DNA of 64,000 nt from Leptolyngbya sp. FACHB-8 (GCF_014695575.1 NZ_JACJOO010000064.1:1-64000); one strand, 5' to 3'. Shown: positions 8,641 to 17,065, counted from the first letter of the stretch. The notes: generated by a model not told the origin, from the letters alone. Translations and numbers: made by a program.

Positions 8641-8752
8641 TAACGTACGTGAAGTAAAAAATTATAAAGCTCATGTGCCTCTCATGACTGAAAGGGGAAA
8701 CCTAAAAGACAACCTTGTCTCTGGACGGGGTTACTGAATTATCGGTAAGCCT

Positions 8753-9001
8753 ATGATCCGTTTTGCTCGCTTGATGATAATGGCCTGTCTGGTCGTGGTT
8801 GGTGTCATGCTGCTGGGCCTGAGATTACCCGTGGCTGTAGCCCAATCTAACTGTTCTCCCGCATACCCCGACGTGTGCATCCCACCGCCACCCCCCGATC
8901 TAGATTGTGGGGAAATCACCCACCGCAACTTCCGAGTGTTGGCACCCGACCCCCATCGATTTGATGGCGATAAAGATGGCATTGGCTGCGAAGCACAATA
9001 G
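8753..9001 (+). CDS. Secreted Excalibur-domain protein
   Basis: 82 aa. A hydrophobic signal peptide (about residues 8-30, AVA-Q cleavage-like site) is followed by a short proline-rich linker (PPPPPDLDC). The C-terminal Excalibur calcium-binding motif ends DPHRFDGDKDGIGCEAQ, with a DxDxDG loop and paired cysteines. Excalibur domains often sit next to extracellular nucleases, but no nuclease domain is present here, so this is a stand-alone Excalibur peptide. Calcium binding is inferred from the motif. Confidence 0.8.
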   Translation: MIRFARLMIMACLVVVGVMLLGLRLPVAVAQSNCSPAYPDVCIPPPPPDLDCGEITHRNFRVLAPDPHRFDGDKDGIGCEAQ

Positions 9002-9063
9002 TACGATGTAAGCCAGCTCACGCCTTACATCAAAACCTGATACTAGCGATCGTGCATTGAATA

Positions 9064-9110
9064 CCTGTAATTCCTTTGAAGGAATTACAGGTTGTTTTAT
9101 TTGTGATGCT
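9064..9110. repeat. Shortened hairpin, family B copy
   Basis: CCTGTAATTCCTT pairs across TG with its exact complement (9064-9091). The right flank GTTGTTTTATTTGTGAT.CTAAG is the same as at 48606-48630. This copy lacks the long stem seen in the others and looks like an internal deletion. Confidence 0.75.
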
Positions 9111-9212
9111 AAGGCGCAAAAACGAACCTATTAAGAGATAGCCGTGCGCAGCAGCCATCGCCGCCAAACAGATGGGTTCCGCCACTTGGTAATAAAGCGT
9201 GCTTTAAAGCTG

Positions 9213-9265
9213 TGTTAAAAGCCATTGTTCTGTACACGAGGCTTACGAAACAATGGCTTTTAACA
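9213..9265. repeat. 17-bp inverted repeat
   Basis: TGTTAAAAGCCATTGTT (9213-9229) pairs exactly with 9249-9265 across a 19-base loop. Confidence 0.75.
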
Positions 9266-9344
9266 TAGGCTCTGAAACCCCGGTTTCGCCATCGATTCAT
9301 TACGGCACAATCAGACTTCTCAGTTTTGTCATTGACAATCCTCT

Positions 9345-9410
9345 AAACAGTTTTTCTGAAACCTTTGATTTTGCTGACACGCAAAATTAAGGGCTTCAGA
9401 AAAACTGTTT
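9345..9410. repeat. Hairpin element, family E copy 1
   Basis: Arms of about 30 bases with a few mismatches and a TGACAC loop. Closely similar in sequence to the perfect 36-bp hairpin at 62378-62452, and apparently a decayed copy. Confidence 0.8.
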
Positions 9411-9422
9411 GAACTCATGATT

Positions 9423-9481
9423 AGACCTCCTGCGTGAATTGTTGCGCGGCGGAGCCGCGCAACAATTCACGCAGGAGGTCT
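9423..9481. repeat. Hairpin element, family F copy 2 (28-bp perfect stem)
   Basis: Arms 9423-9450 and 9454-9481 are exact complements around GGA. A possible family C end relic (TACGTAAGTTCTG, about 9501-9513) lies just downstream, so the gap 9002-9555 is almost wholly repeats. Confidence 0.85.
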
Positions 9482-9555
9482 ATTGAAGAAAAACTCAGAT
9501 TACGTAAGTTCTGTTCGGGAATGTGTAGTATTCCGTGTAGCGTTCCTGAAATTGT

Positions 9556-10035
9556 ATGAAATCCCGCTCAATTGCCCCTTATTGGGCTGCGCTCCTGTCA
9601 CTGGCTGCCCTCATCCCCACAGCGGCCTCAGCACAAACCACAACCGATTATCAACAAGACCTTGCCCTCCCTGTTTATCGCAGCGAGGGACAATGCCCCA
9701 GCACTGTGCGGTTGTGGACCAATGCCCACCCTTACGAGGGTGGAGCCGAGCACACCGTTATCGTAAACACGAAAGATTTTGCCGGAGACAGCTTTTTCGT
9801 AGATAGTAGCGATCGCCACGTCATCTTCGCGGCTCCCCTCGCCACTTCCTACCGCAACTGCGTCGGCTGGGTCACCGCCCCTGACAATCCGGAATACAAC
9901 ATTTGGCTGCAATTTGGCCATGTTTATATGCGCTTTGACCTGGAACGCCTGGCAGGTACAGGATCGGTCGCCGCGATTACCTATCAAAATGTATTGAACG
10001 GCCAGCCTTATATGCAATGGCAGCGGGCAGATTAG
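9556..10035 (+). CDS. Secreted protein of unknown function
   Basis: 159 aa. A typical signal peptide occupies residues 1-26 (basic start, hydrophobic core, ASA-Q cleavage site). The mature part is about 130 residues with two cysteines (EGQCPST and YRNCVGWV) that could form a disulphide, and is rich in aromatic residues and beta-strand-like stretches. I do not recognise a domain. It is probably periplasmic or exported. It is flanked by hairpins on both sides and seems to be transcribed alone. Confidence 0.7.
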   Translation: MKSRSIAPYWAALLSLAALIPTAASAQTTTDYQQDLALPVYRSEGQCPSTVRLWTNAHPYEGGAEHTVIVNTKDFAGDSFFVDSSDRHVIFAAPLATSYRNCVGWVTAPDNPEYNIWLQFGHVYMRFDLERLAGTGSVAAITYQNVLNGQPYMQWQRAD

Positions 10036-10060
10036 TCCCTGCCTCAGAATCCTGAACTAA

Positions 10061-10116
10061 ACCCTGGAAGCCCTATTTTTCGTGCAATGTACGCACAAAA
10101 CATAGGGCTTCCAGGG
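10061..10116. repeat. Hairpin element, family H copy 1
   Basis: ACCCTGGAAGCCCTATTTTT pairs with the complementary arm ending at 10116; mismatches occur near the tip. Related to the perfect copy at 48694-48749. It lies after the secreted protein gene and could act as its terminator. The rest of 10117-10323 holds a short direct repeat of GATTGCTGTA units (about 10141-10167) and nothing else I can name. Confidence 0.75.
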
Positions 10117-10323
10117 TCTGTTTCTAGAGCAGGTTGCTGCAGATTGCTGTAGATTGCTGTAGATTGCGGTCACCCCAATCTGTACAGCATCAGTACTCAA
10201 TAACAGTCACTCAACCGGGTTTCATATCAGACCCTATCGGGGGATTTTTCAGAATTGAAGTTGACGCATGATTCGTGAAAATAGCTAGGCGATCGCCCAG
10301 GCCACATTTCGCGTCCTCAAACT

Positions 10324-10788
10324 ATGCTCAACCCCATACAGACCGTGTGGAGCCCAGAAGAAAACATATTACGGACCCACATTGCAGGCATTGTTAACCA
10401 CGAACAAGTTGAAGAATGGAAACAAACTCTGGAACGGGAAAGCCGTAAAATCCCTAACCATCTCAGCTTCAGTATGTTGGTGGATATTCAAGGGTATGAA
10501 GTCAGTGAACAAGACCCTGCAGTTCACCAGCAACAGCGGGTCATCATTCCTACATTTCTAGCGCGACATGGTTTTGAAGTGGGCTTTTTTCGTCTCTTTG
10601 ACATTCAAAACACCATTCCGCCCGATCCTGATCGCGCCTGTTGCACTGTGGTTGCCTATGTTCACCACGATTGCAACAAGATGGCCCTTTACAACCAGAA
10701 TCTTGGGCGAGCGGTAGAACGCTTTTTCTGTCGTCTTTCTGAAGCAGAAGTATGGCTTCAGCAAAACACGTCTCATGTTGCTGTGTGA
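10324..10788 (+). CDS. SpoIIAA/STAS-like hypothetical protein
   Basis: 154 aa soluble protein. The opening pattern (WSPEENILRTHIAGIVNHEQVEEWKQTLER) resembles SpoIIAA-like/STAS folds, where a beta-strand is followed by a helix. Five cysteines are scattered through the second half, including a CC pair. No catalytic motif is visible. It lies about 100 bp before the LOG-family gene on the same strand and might share its transcript. The fold is inferred by pattern only. Confidence 0.55.
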   Translation: MLNPIQTVWSPEENILRTHIAGIVNHEQVEEWKQTLERESRKIPNHLSFSMLVDIQGYEVSEQDPAVHQQQRVIIPTFLARHGFEVGFFRLFDIQNTIPPDPDRACCTVVAYVHHDCNKMALYNQNLGRAVERFFCRLSEAEVWLQQNTSHVAV

Positions 10789-10884
10789 ATCTTCCTTCGA
10801 GTGGCGATTTTGTAACAAGCAGAAGTTCTGGCATTGGGCGCACACGCCTATTTATTTCCCATACCCACTACCAAACTAGCAACG

Positions 10885-11466
10885 ATGAAACGTATCTGCG
10901 TCTACTGCGGTTCTAATTTTGGCGATCGCCCTGCCTACCTCCAAGCAGCAAAGGAGTTGGGAATAGCGCTGGCAGACCGTGACATGACCCTGGTCTACGG
11001 TGGAGGACGAGTTGGATTAATGGGGGCGATCGCAGATGCCACTCTAGCCGCTGGTGGGCAGGTGATTGGCATCATTCCCCAGGCTTTATTTGATAAAGAA
11101 CTGGCCCATACGGGCTTAACGGATTTGCATATTGTCGGCTCAATGCACGAACGCAAATCCCTCATGGCAGAGCTGTCAGATGCCTTTATTGCCATGCCCG
11201 GTGGATTGGGAACTTTTGAAGAATTTTTTGAAATCGCTACCTGGACACAACTCGGCTTTCATAAAAAAGCCTGTGGGCTGCTCAACATCGAGGGGTTCTA
11301 TAGCGAGCTCCTTTCCTTTCTCAACCATGCAACGAATGAAGGGTTTATTCGCTCTGAGCATCGCAGCATTGTGCTGACCGACGAAGACCCAGCAACCCTG
11401 ATTGAGAAGTTGCGCCATTTTGAAGTTCCAAATGTGCAGAAGTGGATTGAGCGCAGTCAACGGTAA
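10885..11466 (+). CDS. LOG family protein (nucleoside monophosphate phosphoribohydrolase-like)
   Basis: 193 aa. It contains the diagnostic LOG motifs: GGGRVGLMG near residue 44 and PGGLGTFEE near residue 106. LOG enzymes hydrolyse cytokinin riboside 5'-monophosphate or related nucleotides to the free base plus ribose phosphate. In bacteria many act as general nucleotide phosphoribohydrolases, so the physiological substrate here is open. An upstream TTG (10834) would add 17 residues unlike the family; I use ATG 10885 just before KRICVYCGSN, the normal start. Confidence 0.88.
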   Translation: MKRICVYCGSNFGDRPAYLQAAKELGIALADRDMTLVYGGGRVGLMGAIADATLAAGGQVIGIIPQALFDKELAHTGLTDLHIVGSMHERKSLMAELSDAFIAMPGGLGTFEEFFEIATWTQLGFHKKACGLLNIEGFYSELLSFLNHATNEGFIRSEHRSIVLTDEDPATLIEKLRHFEVPNVQKWIERSQR

Positions 11467-11541
11467 TGATTAACGGCAATCATGGATATTAACTGAAGCG
11501 AATGCCAGTAGGATGAATCCTGGTTACTGCTGTAGTTCACC

Positions 11542-13296
11542 ATGAAGTTTTCTCGTTCGGTTTCGGTTGCTCTACTCCACTACATCATGCTGGCCTTAAT
11601 TATGCTGGTGGGTTTGGGGTTGCGGTTCTGGCATCTGGCTGATAAACCGCTGTGGCTCGATGAAACCATTACAGCAGTGTTTGCCATGGGACGGGATTAT
11701 CAGGAAGTACCGACCGGGGAATTTGTGGGATTGGAGGCGATCGCCCAATTCTTCACCCTCAATCCTGAGACGACCTGTCCAACCATTGCCCAACGCCTGA
11801 TTCGCGACTCCAGCCATCCCCCGTTGTTCTTCTGCCTGCTGCACCAATGGCTGGTATGGCTTCAGCCCAATGCGGAGAACTGGATTTGGGGATTGCGATC
11901 GCTTCCAGCCCTATTTGGCACAGGGGCGATCGCGGCTCTCTACCTACTCAATCGCATCGCCTTTTCTCCTCCTGCGGGGTTGATGGCCGCTGCTCTGATG
12001 GCAGTCTCACCCTATGGGGTCTACCTTTCCCAGGAAGCACGGCACTATACATTACCGATTTTGCTGATTAGCCTCGCAATGCTCGGTTCCGTTCTACTCG
12101 TGCAAGATTGGCTGGCACAGCGAACCCGCGCCTGGGTATGGCTCGGGTGGTTGGGTGTTAATGTGTTGGGCTTGTACGTCCACTATTTCTTTTTACTAGC
12201 TTTAGTAGCTCAGTTGGCATCGCTCATAGGCATGTGGCTGCTATATCGGCATGCTGTACCCCCAAGAACGGGTGTAATGCTGGGGTTGGCGATCGCCCTC
12301 CTCATCCTTGGATACCTGCCCTGGATTCCGGTGTTGCTTACCCACTTCAGCCGTCCTGAAACCGAGTGGTTAGGCCTATCTTCTGGTTGGGGCTACCTGG
12401 CTCCCCTTTATCAGGGGCTCGTTGGTTGGATCATCATGCTGGTGATGTTACCTGTGGAGCGTCAGCCGTTAGCGATCGCCATCCCCCTGGGTCTGTTGAT
12501 GGTCGCCTTCTTCTTTTGGGTTGCCCTGCAAGCCTTCCGTGGCTGGCGAAATTTTAGCCATCAATATCCAACCCATCCAGCCCTGTGGCTGATCACCACC
12601 ACTACCTTGCTGATTTTGCTGGAATACCTGGCGATCATCTATGTTTTGGGTAAAGACCTCACCCTCGCCCCGCGCTACAATTTCGTCTACTTCCCTGGCC
12701 TCTGGGCACTATTGGCACTGGCGCTGACGCAAATTCCCCCTCAACAGATACACCTGCGCAGAGCCAGGCGTCGGTTGGGACAAGCACTCAATGCCGCTCG
12801 TTATACACCTGTCCTCGCGATCGCCGCTGGCCTGCTCAGCAGCATCCTGGTGGTTCATAGCCTTGGTTTTTACAAAAGCCCTGATCCAGAACCCGTTGCC
12901 GCACAAATTCTCGCCGGAGATCCTTGGCAAGATTCAGCACGTCAACAACCTACGGCGATCGCCTTCCACTACCCAACCCCTCAGGAACTCGCGTTAGATC
13001 TGAGTATTGCACTGCGTTTACGGGTTGCAACGCGGGCCCAAGATGGGAAAGTAGCGATCGCCTTTCTTCCCTATGAACCTAACACAGCCCCACGCTGGCA
13101 ACCGCTTCCGTCCCTTCCCACCAGCATCTCCCCTCCCTTTCACTTCTGGAACTTCGCAGGCCCAAAAGCACCCACACTGCCAACAGAATTGAAAATTCCC
13201 ACAGCGACTCAAACCCAAGTGAGTTGTAGCGTGAATCCAGCACAACCCAACAACCTTTTTGGTATGCCCTATCAGCGTTACCGTTGTCCCTCCTAA
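11542..13296 (+). CDS. GT39/ArnT-like membrane glycosyltransferase
   Basis: 584 aa with about ten to twelve membrane helices. The first periplasmic loop carries the acidic motif DKPLWLDETITA typical of GT-C-fold, PMT/ArnT-type glycosyltransferases, and SQEARHYTLPIL follows as in the same family. These enzymes move sugars from polyprenyl-phosphate carriers to proteins, lipids or glycans at the outer face of the inner membrane. The ~120-residue C-terminal tail is soluble. A second multi-span protein of similar type (DUF2079) lies 4 kb upstream. Donor and acceptor are unknown. Confidence 0.82.
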   Translation: MKFSRSVSVALLHYIMLALIMLVGLGLRFWHLADKPLWLDETITAVFAMGRDYQEVPTGEFVGLEAIAQFFTLNPETTCPTIAQRLIRDSSHPPLFFCLLHQWLVWLQPNAENWIWGLRSLPALFGTGAIAALYLLNRIAFSPPAGLMAAALMAVSPYGVYLSQEARHYTLPILLISLAMLGSVLLVQDWLAQRTRAWVWLGWLGVNVLGLYVHYFFLLALVAQLASLIGMWLLYRHAVPPRTGVMLGLAIALLILGYLPWIPVLLTHFSRPETEWLGLSSGWGYLAPLYQGLVGWIIMLVMLPVERQPLAIAIPLGLLMVAFFFWVALQAFRGWRNFSHQYPTHPALWLITTTTLLILLEYLAIIYVLGKDLTLAPRYNFVYFPGLWALLALALTQIPPQQIHLRRARRRLGQALNAARYTPVLAIAAGLLSSILVVHSLGFYKSPDPEPVAAQILAGDPWQDSARQQPTAIAFHYPTPQELALDLSIALRLRVATRAQDGKVAIAFLPYEPNTAPRWQPLPSLPTSISPPFHFWNFAGPKAPTLPTELKIPTATQTQVSCSVNPAQPNNLFGMPYQRYRCPS

Positions 13297-13369
13297 AATG
13301 GTCACACTCTAACGTAACTTCAGTTCGGGATAAGCTGAAGTGCTTAGGAGGTTTCTGCATAAGAATTTA

Positions 13370-13422
13370 CCCAGAATGTTGGTGCTTTGCCCGCTTCGCG
13401 GGCAAAGCACCAACATTCTGGG
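13370..13422. repeat. 25-bp perfect hairpin, TTC loop
   Basis: Arms 13370-13394 and 13398-13422. Tip is CCCGC-TTC-GCGGG. Confidence 0.9.
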
Positions 13423-13446
13423 GGTAATTTCATTACTGGAAATCTC

Positions 13447-13483
13447 CTTATTTTGGCGTGCGCTTCGCGCACGCCAAAATAAG
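13447..13483. repeat. 17-bp perfect hairpin, TTC loop
   Basis: Arms 13447-13463 and 13467-13483; tip GTGCGC-TTC-GCGCAC, the same tip as the element at 62378-62452. Confidence 0.9.
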
Positions 13484-13484
13484 C

Positions 13485-13521
13485 GTTTTCGAGTGCCGCG
13501 CGTTGCGCGGCACTCGAAAAC
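13485..13521. repeat. 17-bp perfect hairpin, GTT loop
   Basis: Arms 13485-13501 and 13505-13521, starting one base after the previous hairpin ends. Confidence 0.9.
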
Positions 13522-13746
13522 ACCCTTAACCCAAACTCAGGTTAACGTAGTGGCCGGTTTAGCTGAGAATGTTTGCTTATGGTGTTAACCTTTCGGCAAA
13601 ACCCGCCCTTGCGATCGCCACGAATCGCTACAAGGACGGGCCTGAAATGTATTTTTGATGTGATGTTAAGAGACGAGCAAAACCCATCCCTACCGACGCT
13701 TACTACCCTTCGGCTCTTACAGTGCTTTGCGCTTGAACCAGCCACG

Positions 13747-13791
13747 GTTATTTTAGTGAGCGCTGCGGAGCACAGCGCTCACTAAAATAAC
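13747..13791. repeat. 19-bp perfect hairpin
   Basis: Arms 13747-13765 and 13773-13791, seven-base loop CGGAGCA. Lies 3' of raf1 and may end its transcript. Confidence 0.85.
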
Positions 13792-13837
13792 TAGATTTTA
13801 AGCGCTTGAAAAGCGCTGTAAACATTGCGCAAGCGTG

Positions 13838-14923
13838 TTATTCGTCCATTTGCCACGGTTGTTTGTTAAATGCCTCATCCAGCACCTTTTTAGGCCGCAT
13901 TACAAGCAGCAGACGACCCAAAATTGGTTGGGCAGGTGCATCTGGGAACCAGTTGACTTCCAGAGCATTTCCCTGCTGCACCAGGAAGTAGGCAAACTCG
14001 CTCCACTGGCGATCGGCCCGGTCAATTAGCACCAACACCTCTTCGTTGGCGTCGGCAATTTCCCCTGGCAACTCGTCCGTATTCATCAGTAGCGCAACCG
14101 GATCCTCCGCCGCAAACACCGACTGCCATCCCGGCAGAGCCACCCAGGCTCCTGCCCCCGAAAATTTCACCAGACGGAACGCTCCTTCCTCCTCCAGAAT
14201 AGGCACCGCCTTAAAATCCTCTACAGTCAGTGGCATCTTGCCCACCACAGGTACCATCCGGGGTACCTCGCTCTCCGTTTCCAACCGATAGGTCGGCATC
14301 AGAGGAGCCTTTTTCATGCGGGTCACGGTAAAATCCGTCAGCAATTTTTCAATTTGCTGGCGAGCCGTGTCACTATCCGCAAACCGCAAGCCTAAGGCAA
14401 TCAGGCGCGATCGCTCCTGCAAATCTCCCTGCTGCTTGGCCAGCTTCCAATAGTGATAGGCCACCGCATCGGCCGGGTAGGTAGGAAAGGCATCCGGCGG
14501 TGCAGATAACCGCGAAAAATCCTTCAATGCCCGGGCGACTTCCCGAGCCCCTTCTGAATCCAGGTTCTTCTCCACGACCAGCTCAGCCGCCGCAACGCGA
14601 TCGCTCACCCCCAAAATCCGAAACTCATAGAGGCTATCACTCCCCGTGCGCTCAAAGCGGGTCTGAACTCCCTCAGAAACCCCCTTCTCCAGAATGGAGC
14701 GATACACCTGCGCTGCCACAATCAACTGATTCTGATGAATCGGCTCAATCCCCGTCCCTTCAAAAATCTGTTGCGGTGCATAGGCGGCCTTCTGGAGCCG
14801 CTGGCATCCATCCCCCCAATTCAGCCAGGTGCCTTCTTTACGACGCAGGGATAAGAGCACTTCCTGGGCTTCTTCCTCGCTGAGCGGTTGGGTTTGCTGA
14901 AACTCGGATGGCGTGTTGGTCAT
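13838..14923 (-). CDS. raf1: Rubisco accumulation factor 1 (assembly chaperone)
   Basis: 361 aa, the normal size for cyanobacterial Raf1. The N-terminal helical domain includes LSEEEAQEVLLSLRRKEGTW and YAPQQIFEGTGIEPI, and the C-terminal beta-domain carries FKAVPILEEEGAFRLVKFSG and WVALPGWQSVFAAEDPVALL, all typical of this family. Raf1 is a cytosolic dimer that brackets RbcL dimers and helps build the RbcL8 core before RbcS binds. The Rubisco genes themselves are not in the window. A tRNA-Ala gene lies behind its start, facing away. Confidence 0.9.
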   Translation of the reverse strand: MTNTPSEFQQTQPLSEEEAQEVLLSLRRKEGTWLNWGDGCQRLQKAAYAPQQIFEGTGIEPIHQNQLIVAAQVYRSILEKGVSEGVQTRFERTGSDSLYEFRILGVSDRVAAAELVVEKNLDSEGAREVARALKDFSRLSAPPDAFPTYPADAVAYHYWKLAKQQGDLQERSRLIALGLRFADSDTARQQIEKLLTDFTVTRMKKAPLMPTYRLETESEVPRMVPVVGKMPLTVEDFKAVPILEEEGAFRLVKFSGAGAWVALPGWQSVFAAEDPVALLMNTDELPGEIADANEEVLVLIDRADRQWSEFAYFLVQQGNALEVNWFPDAPAQPILGRLLLVMRPKKVLDEAFNKQPWQMDE

Positions 14924-15045
14924 GGTGAGAAGGCGATCGCCTGAAAATTATTTGGACAGAACCGCAGAATTCTGGGTATGTAAAGCACCTGAAAACCCGG
15001 CACTCCCTCATTCTGCCTACTTCAGGACTTTTCTTCAACCCGTGC

Positions 15046-15077
15046 TTGACGAATCTCTAAATCTCAGGCATCATAAT
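15046..15077 (+). promoter_or_regulatory. Possible promoter of tRNA-Ala
   Basis: TTGACG at 15046-15051 and CATAAT at 15072-15077 resemble -35 and -10 boxes, ending 11 bp before the tRNA. The 20-bp spacer is longer than the usual 17, so this is tentative. Confidence 0.4.
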
Positions 15078-15088
15078 AAAGCACACGC

Positions 15089-15161
15089 GGGGCTATAGCG
15101 CAGTTGGTAGCGCATCTCAATGGCATTGAGAGGGTCAGCGGTTCGAATCCGCTTAGCTCCA
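15089..15161 (+). tRNA. tRNA-Ala (GGC anticodon)
   Basis: 73 nt. The acceptor arm GGGGCTA pairs with TAGCTCC, leaving discriminator A at 15161. The D arm (GCGC..GCGC), anticodon stem TCTCA/TGAGA with loop ATGGCAT (anticodon GGC, reading GCC), and T arm AGCGG-TTCGAAT-CCGCT are all intact. No CCA is encoded. Confidence 0.95.
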
Positions 15162-15170
15162 TTAAAACTT

Positions 15171-15218
15171 AAAAAACAGAGAGGGGAGGAGCAATACACC
15201 TCCCCTCTCTGTTTTTTT
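15171..15218 (+). terminator. Strong rho-independent terminator after tRNA-Ala
   Basis: A 19-bp stem (15171-15189 with 15199-15217) with a long T run on its 3' side, ten bases after the tRNA. Confidence 0.9.
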
Positions 15219-15263
15219 AAGCATTATGGGCATGGTGTATACGTCCAAAACGCTTGTTTGAAA

Positions 15264-15349
15264 CAGGACTTATGCATTTGTGTTGTGTGTGCTTCGTACA
15301 CTACACACAACACAAATGCTCTAAATATGGCGGACTTGCGTAAGTTCTG
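15264..15349. mobile_element. Hairpin MITE, family C copy 1
   Basis: 86 bp. Terminal inverted repeats are CAGGACTTATGCA (15264-15276) and TGCGTAAGTTCTG (15337-15349). A 5-bp direct repeat TGAAA flanks it on both sides (15259-15263 and 15350-15354), the mark of a transposition event. The core hairpin is 17 bp with a partly decayed tip. The segment CTCTAAATATGG inside the right flank is shared with the copy at 50059-50149. Confidence 0.85.
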
Positions 15350-15442
15350 TGAAAAAGAGATTGGGCTGACCGTTAAGCAGGCTTCATCCCCGTTCTACAC
15401 TGAGTGAGGACAGAACAGTCCTGGTAGTTTAGGGTCAAACTC

Positions 15443-16216
15443 ATGGCATTGAAACGGGTTTTAGTAACGGGTGCCACTGGAAAAACGGGTTCTCTGACGC
15501 TGCAAAAGTTGCGGCAACACCCCGAGGAGTTTGAGGCGATCGGGTTTGCTCGCTCCGAGGCGAAGGTCAAGGAATTATTTGGCTCAACAGAGGGCTTTTT
15601 CCTGGGGGATATTAAGGACAAAGCTGCTTTAGAACAAGCGTTCAAAGGATGCCAGGCTCTCATCATTCTCACCAGTGCCGTTCCCCGAATGGCCGCCCCT
15701 CCCCAACCGGGAGAACGCCCCACCTTTGATTTTGAACCCGGTGGTATGCCAGAAGCGATCGACTATGAGGGTCAGCGTAACCAGATTGATGCCGCGATCG
15801 CCGCTGGGGTAGAGCAGATCGTACTGGTTGGCTCGATGGGAGGTACTCAGTTGAACCACCCCCTCAATCAACTTGGGCAGGGCAATATTCTGGTGTGGAA
15901 GCGTCGAGCAGAGGAGTACTTAATCAACTCTGGGATTGATTACACCATCATTCGAGCGGGGGGGTTACTGGATCAACCGGGCGGACTGCGGGAATTGCTG
16001 GTCAGTAAGCAGGATGTATTTTTGACCCAGGCTCCCAACGGCATTCCTCCTTCTATTCCCAGAGCCGATGTGGCAGAAGTTGCTATACAGGCCCTGCAAG
16101 AACGGGGAGCCCGAAACAAGGCCTTTGACCTGATCTCTAAACCCGCAGAAGATCCCTCTGCTTCGGTCACTAAGGATTTTGCTGCTCTGTTTGCCCAAAC
16201 CTCACCTGGACTGTGA
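15443..16216 (+). CDS. NAD(P)-binding NmrA/atypical SDR oxidoreductase
   Basis: 257 aa. The N-terminus has the Rossmann nucleotide motif VLVTGATGKTGSLTLQKL (GxxGxxG type). LVGSMGG and the YLINSGIDYTIIRAGGLLD segment match atypical short-chain dehydrogenases of the NmrA/Ycf39/plant NAD(P)-binding type. The classical YxxxK catalytic pair is not obvious, as is usual in this subgroup; many members bind nucleotide and act as chaperone or sensor proteins. I cannot name a substrate. Confidence 0.82.
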   Translation: MALKRVLVTGATGKTGSLTLQKLRQHPEEFEAIGFARSEAKVKELFGSTEGFFLGDIKDKAALEQAFKGCQALIILTSAVPRMAAPPQPGERPTFDFEPGGMPEAIDYEGQRNQIDAAIAAGVEQIVLVGSMGGTQLNHPLNQLGQGNILVWKRRAEEYLINSGIDYTIIRAGGLLDQPGGLRELLVSKQDVFLTQAPNGIPPSIPRADVAEVAIQALQERGARNKAFDLISKPAEDPSASVTKDFAALFAQTSPGL

Positions 16217-16230
16217 TAACAAGTAAAGTT

Positions 16231-16293
16231 AAATGCTTATGATGGAAAGTGGCGCGGCGCTTTGCGCCGCGCCACTTTCCATCATAAGCATTT
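16231..16293. repeat. Hairpin element, family D copy 1 (30-bp perfect stem)
   Basis: Arms 16231-16260 and 16264-16293 are exact complements around TTT. The left flank ACAAGTAAA.TTAAATG and right flank CATTT.ACCC match the copy at 49985-50043. It lies 14 bp after the NmrA-like gene. Confidence 0.9.
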
Positions 16294-16340
16294 GACCCGA
16301 GATGGTATGAGGGACAAGGGATCTGTTGCCTACTGGAGGT

Positions 16341-16424
16341 GGGCAATTTTCGGGCTTCAAAGCCGAGAGTGTACGCCGGTCGGGTGTATGCTCTCGGCTT
16401 TGAAGCCCATAATGAGAATTGCTG
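16341..16424. repeat. Hairpin element, family G relic
   Basis: The right terminal repeat TGAGAATTGCTG (16413-16424) is identical to that of the complete element at 44012-44143; the left one is degraded (GGGCAATTTTCG). The core arms at 16352-16409 pair over about 18 bp. It sits eight bases from the mug stop codon. No target duplication remains visible. Confidence 0.75.
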
Positions 16425-16431
16425 TGCTGTC

Positions 16432-16989
16432 TTAGTTGGGTTTGCAGGCTTCTAACAGTTCTCGATAGACTACTGCCAGTTCGGGAAGTTGGTAGTGAGC
16501 ATTCAGTCCACTGGGGTTGGGTAATATCCAGATTGCCGTTTCACCAATTGTCTCTGCCTGAAGTCCCATCCCTGTTTTTGGCTGGCTAAATGCTGTTCGA
16601 TAAGCACTCACCCCTAACACGGCAAGAACCCGTGGTTTGTAATGCAGCACCTTCTCCGTAAGCTGCCGCTGCCCCGTTCGCAAATCTTCCAATGTCAATT
16701 CATCGGCTCTTGCCGTGGCGGGGTCAGCAATATTGGTAATGCCATAACCCAACTTCAGCAAATCGCCATCCTCTGCGGGGCTATACAGTCGGGGTGTAAA
16801 GCCTGCTGCATAAAGTGTTGGCCAGAAGCGATTTCCAGGGCGGGCAAAGTGATGTCCTACGGCGGCACTATACAGGCTGGGGTTGATGCCACAAAACAGC
16901 ACTTTGAGATCCGGGGCGATAACGTCGTGCATGGTTTGGCCGATGCACGACTGAATTTCGGCTTTTGTGGGTTTTGGAGGGGCAGTCAT
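16432..16989 (-). CDS. mug: G/U mismatch-specific DNA glycosylase
   Basis: 185 aa, uracil-DNA glycosylase superfamily, Mug/TDG branch. The active-site motif GINPS (LKVLFCGINPSLYSA, near residue 33) and the distal NPSGLN motif are both present. Mug removes uracil from G:U and ethenocytosine from G mispairs in DNA, starting base-excision repair. The ATG at 16989 (MTAPPKP) is preferred; a GTG at 17004 would add five residues. Confidence 0.88.
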   Translation of the reverse strand: MTAPPKPTKAEIQSCIGQTMHDVIAPDLKVLFCGINPSLYSAAVGHHFARPGNRFWPTLYAAGFTPRLYSPAEDGDLLKLGYGITNIADPATARADELTLEDLRTGQRQLTEKVLHYKPRVLAVLGVSAYRTAFSQPKTGMGLQAETIGETAIWILPNPSGLNAHYQLPELAVVYRELLEACKPN

Positions 16990-17065
16990 CCGACGAGCTA
17001 ACACAATAGATTCGCTAGTGACACCCTAACAAATATTGCTTGAGGAGGGCGATCGCGCCATTTCA

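Larger units (their letters stand above)
13297..13837. other. 541-bp gene-free region filled with hairpins
   Basis: Contains three tandem perfect hairpins (13370-13422, 13447-13483, 13485-13521), a bulged hairpin at about 13603-13642 around CTTGCGAT/ATCGC.CAAGG, and a fourth at 13747-13791. Imperfect outer repeats flank the first three: AACTTCAGTTCGGGATAAG near 13317 and CTTAACCCAAACTCAGGTT near 13526. No credible ORF. Confidence 0.8.
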
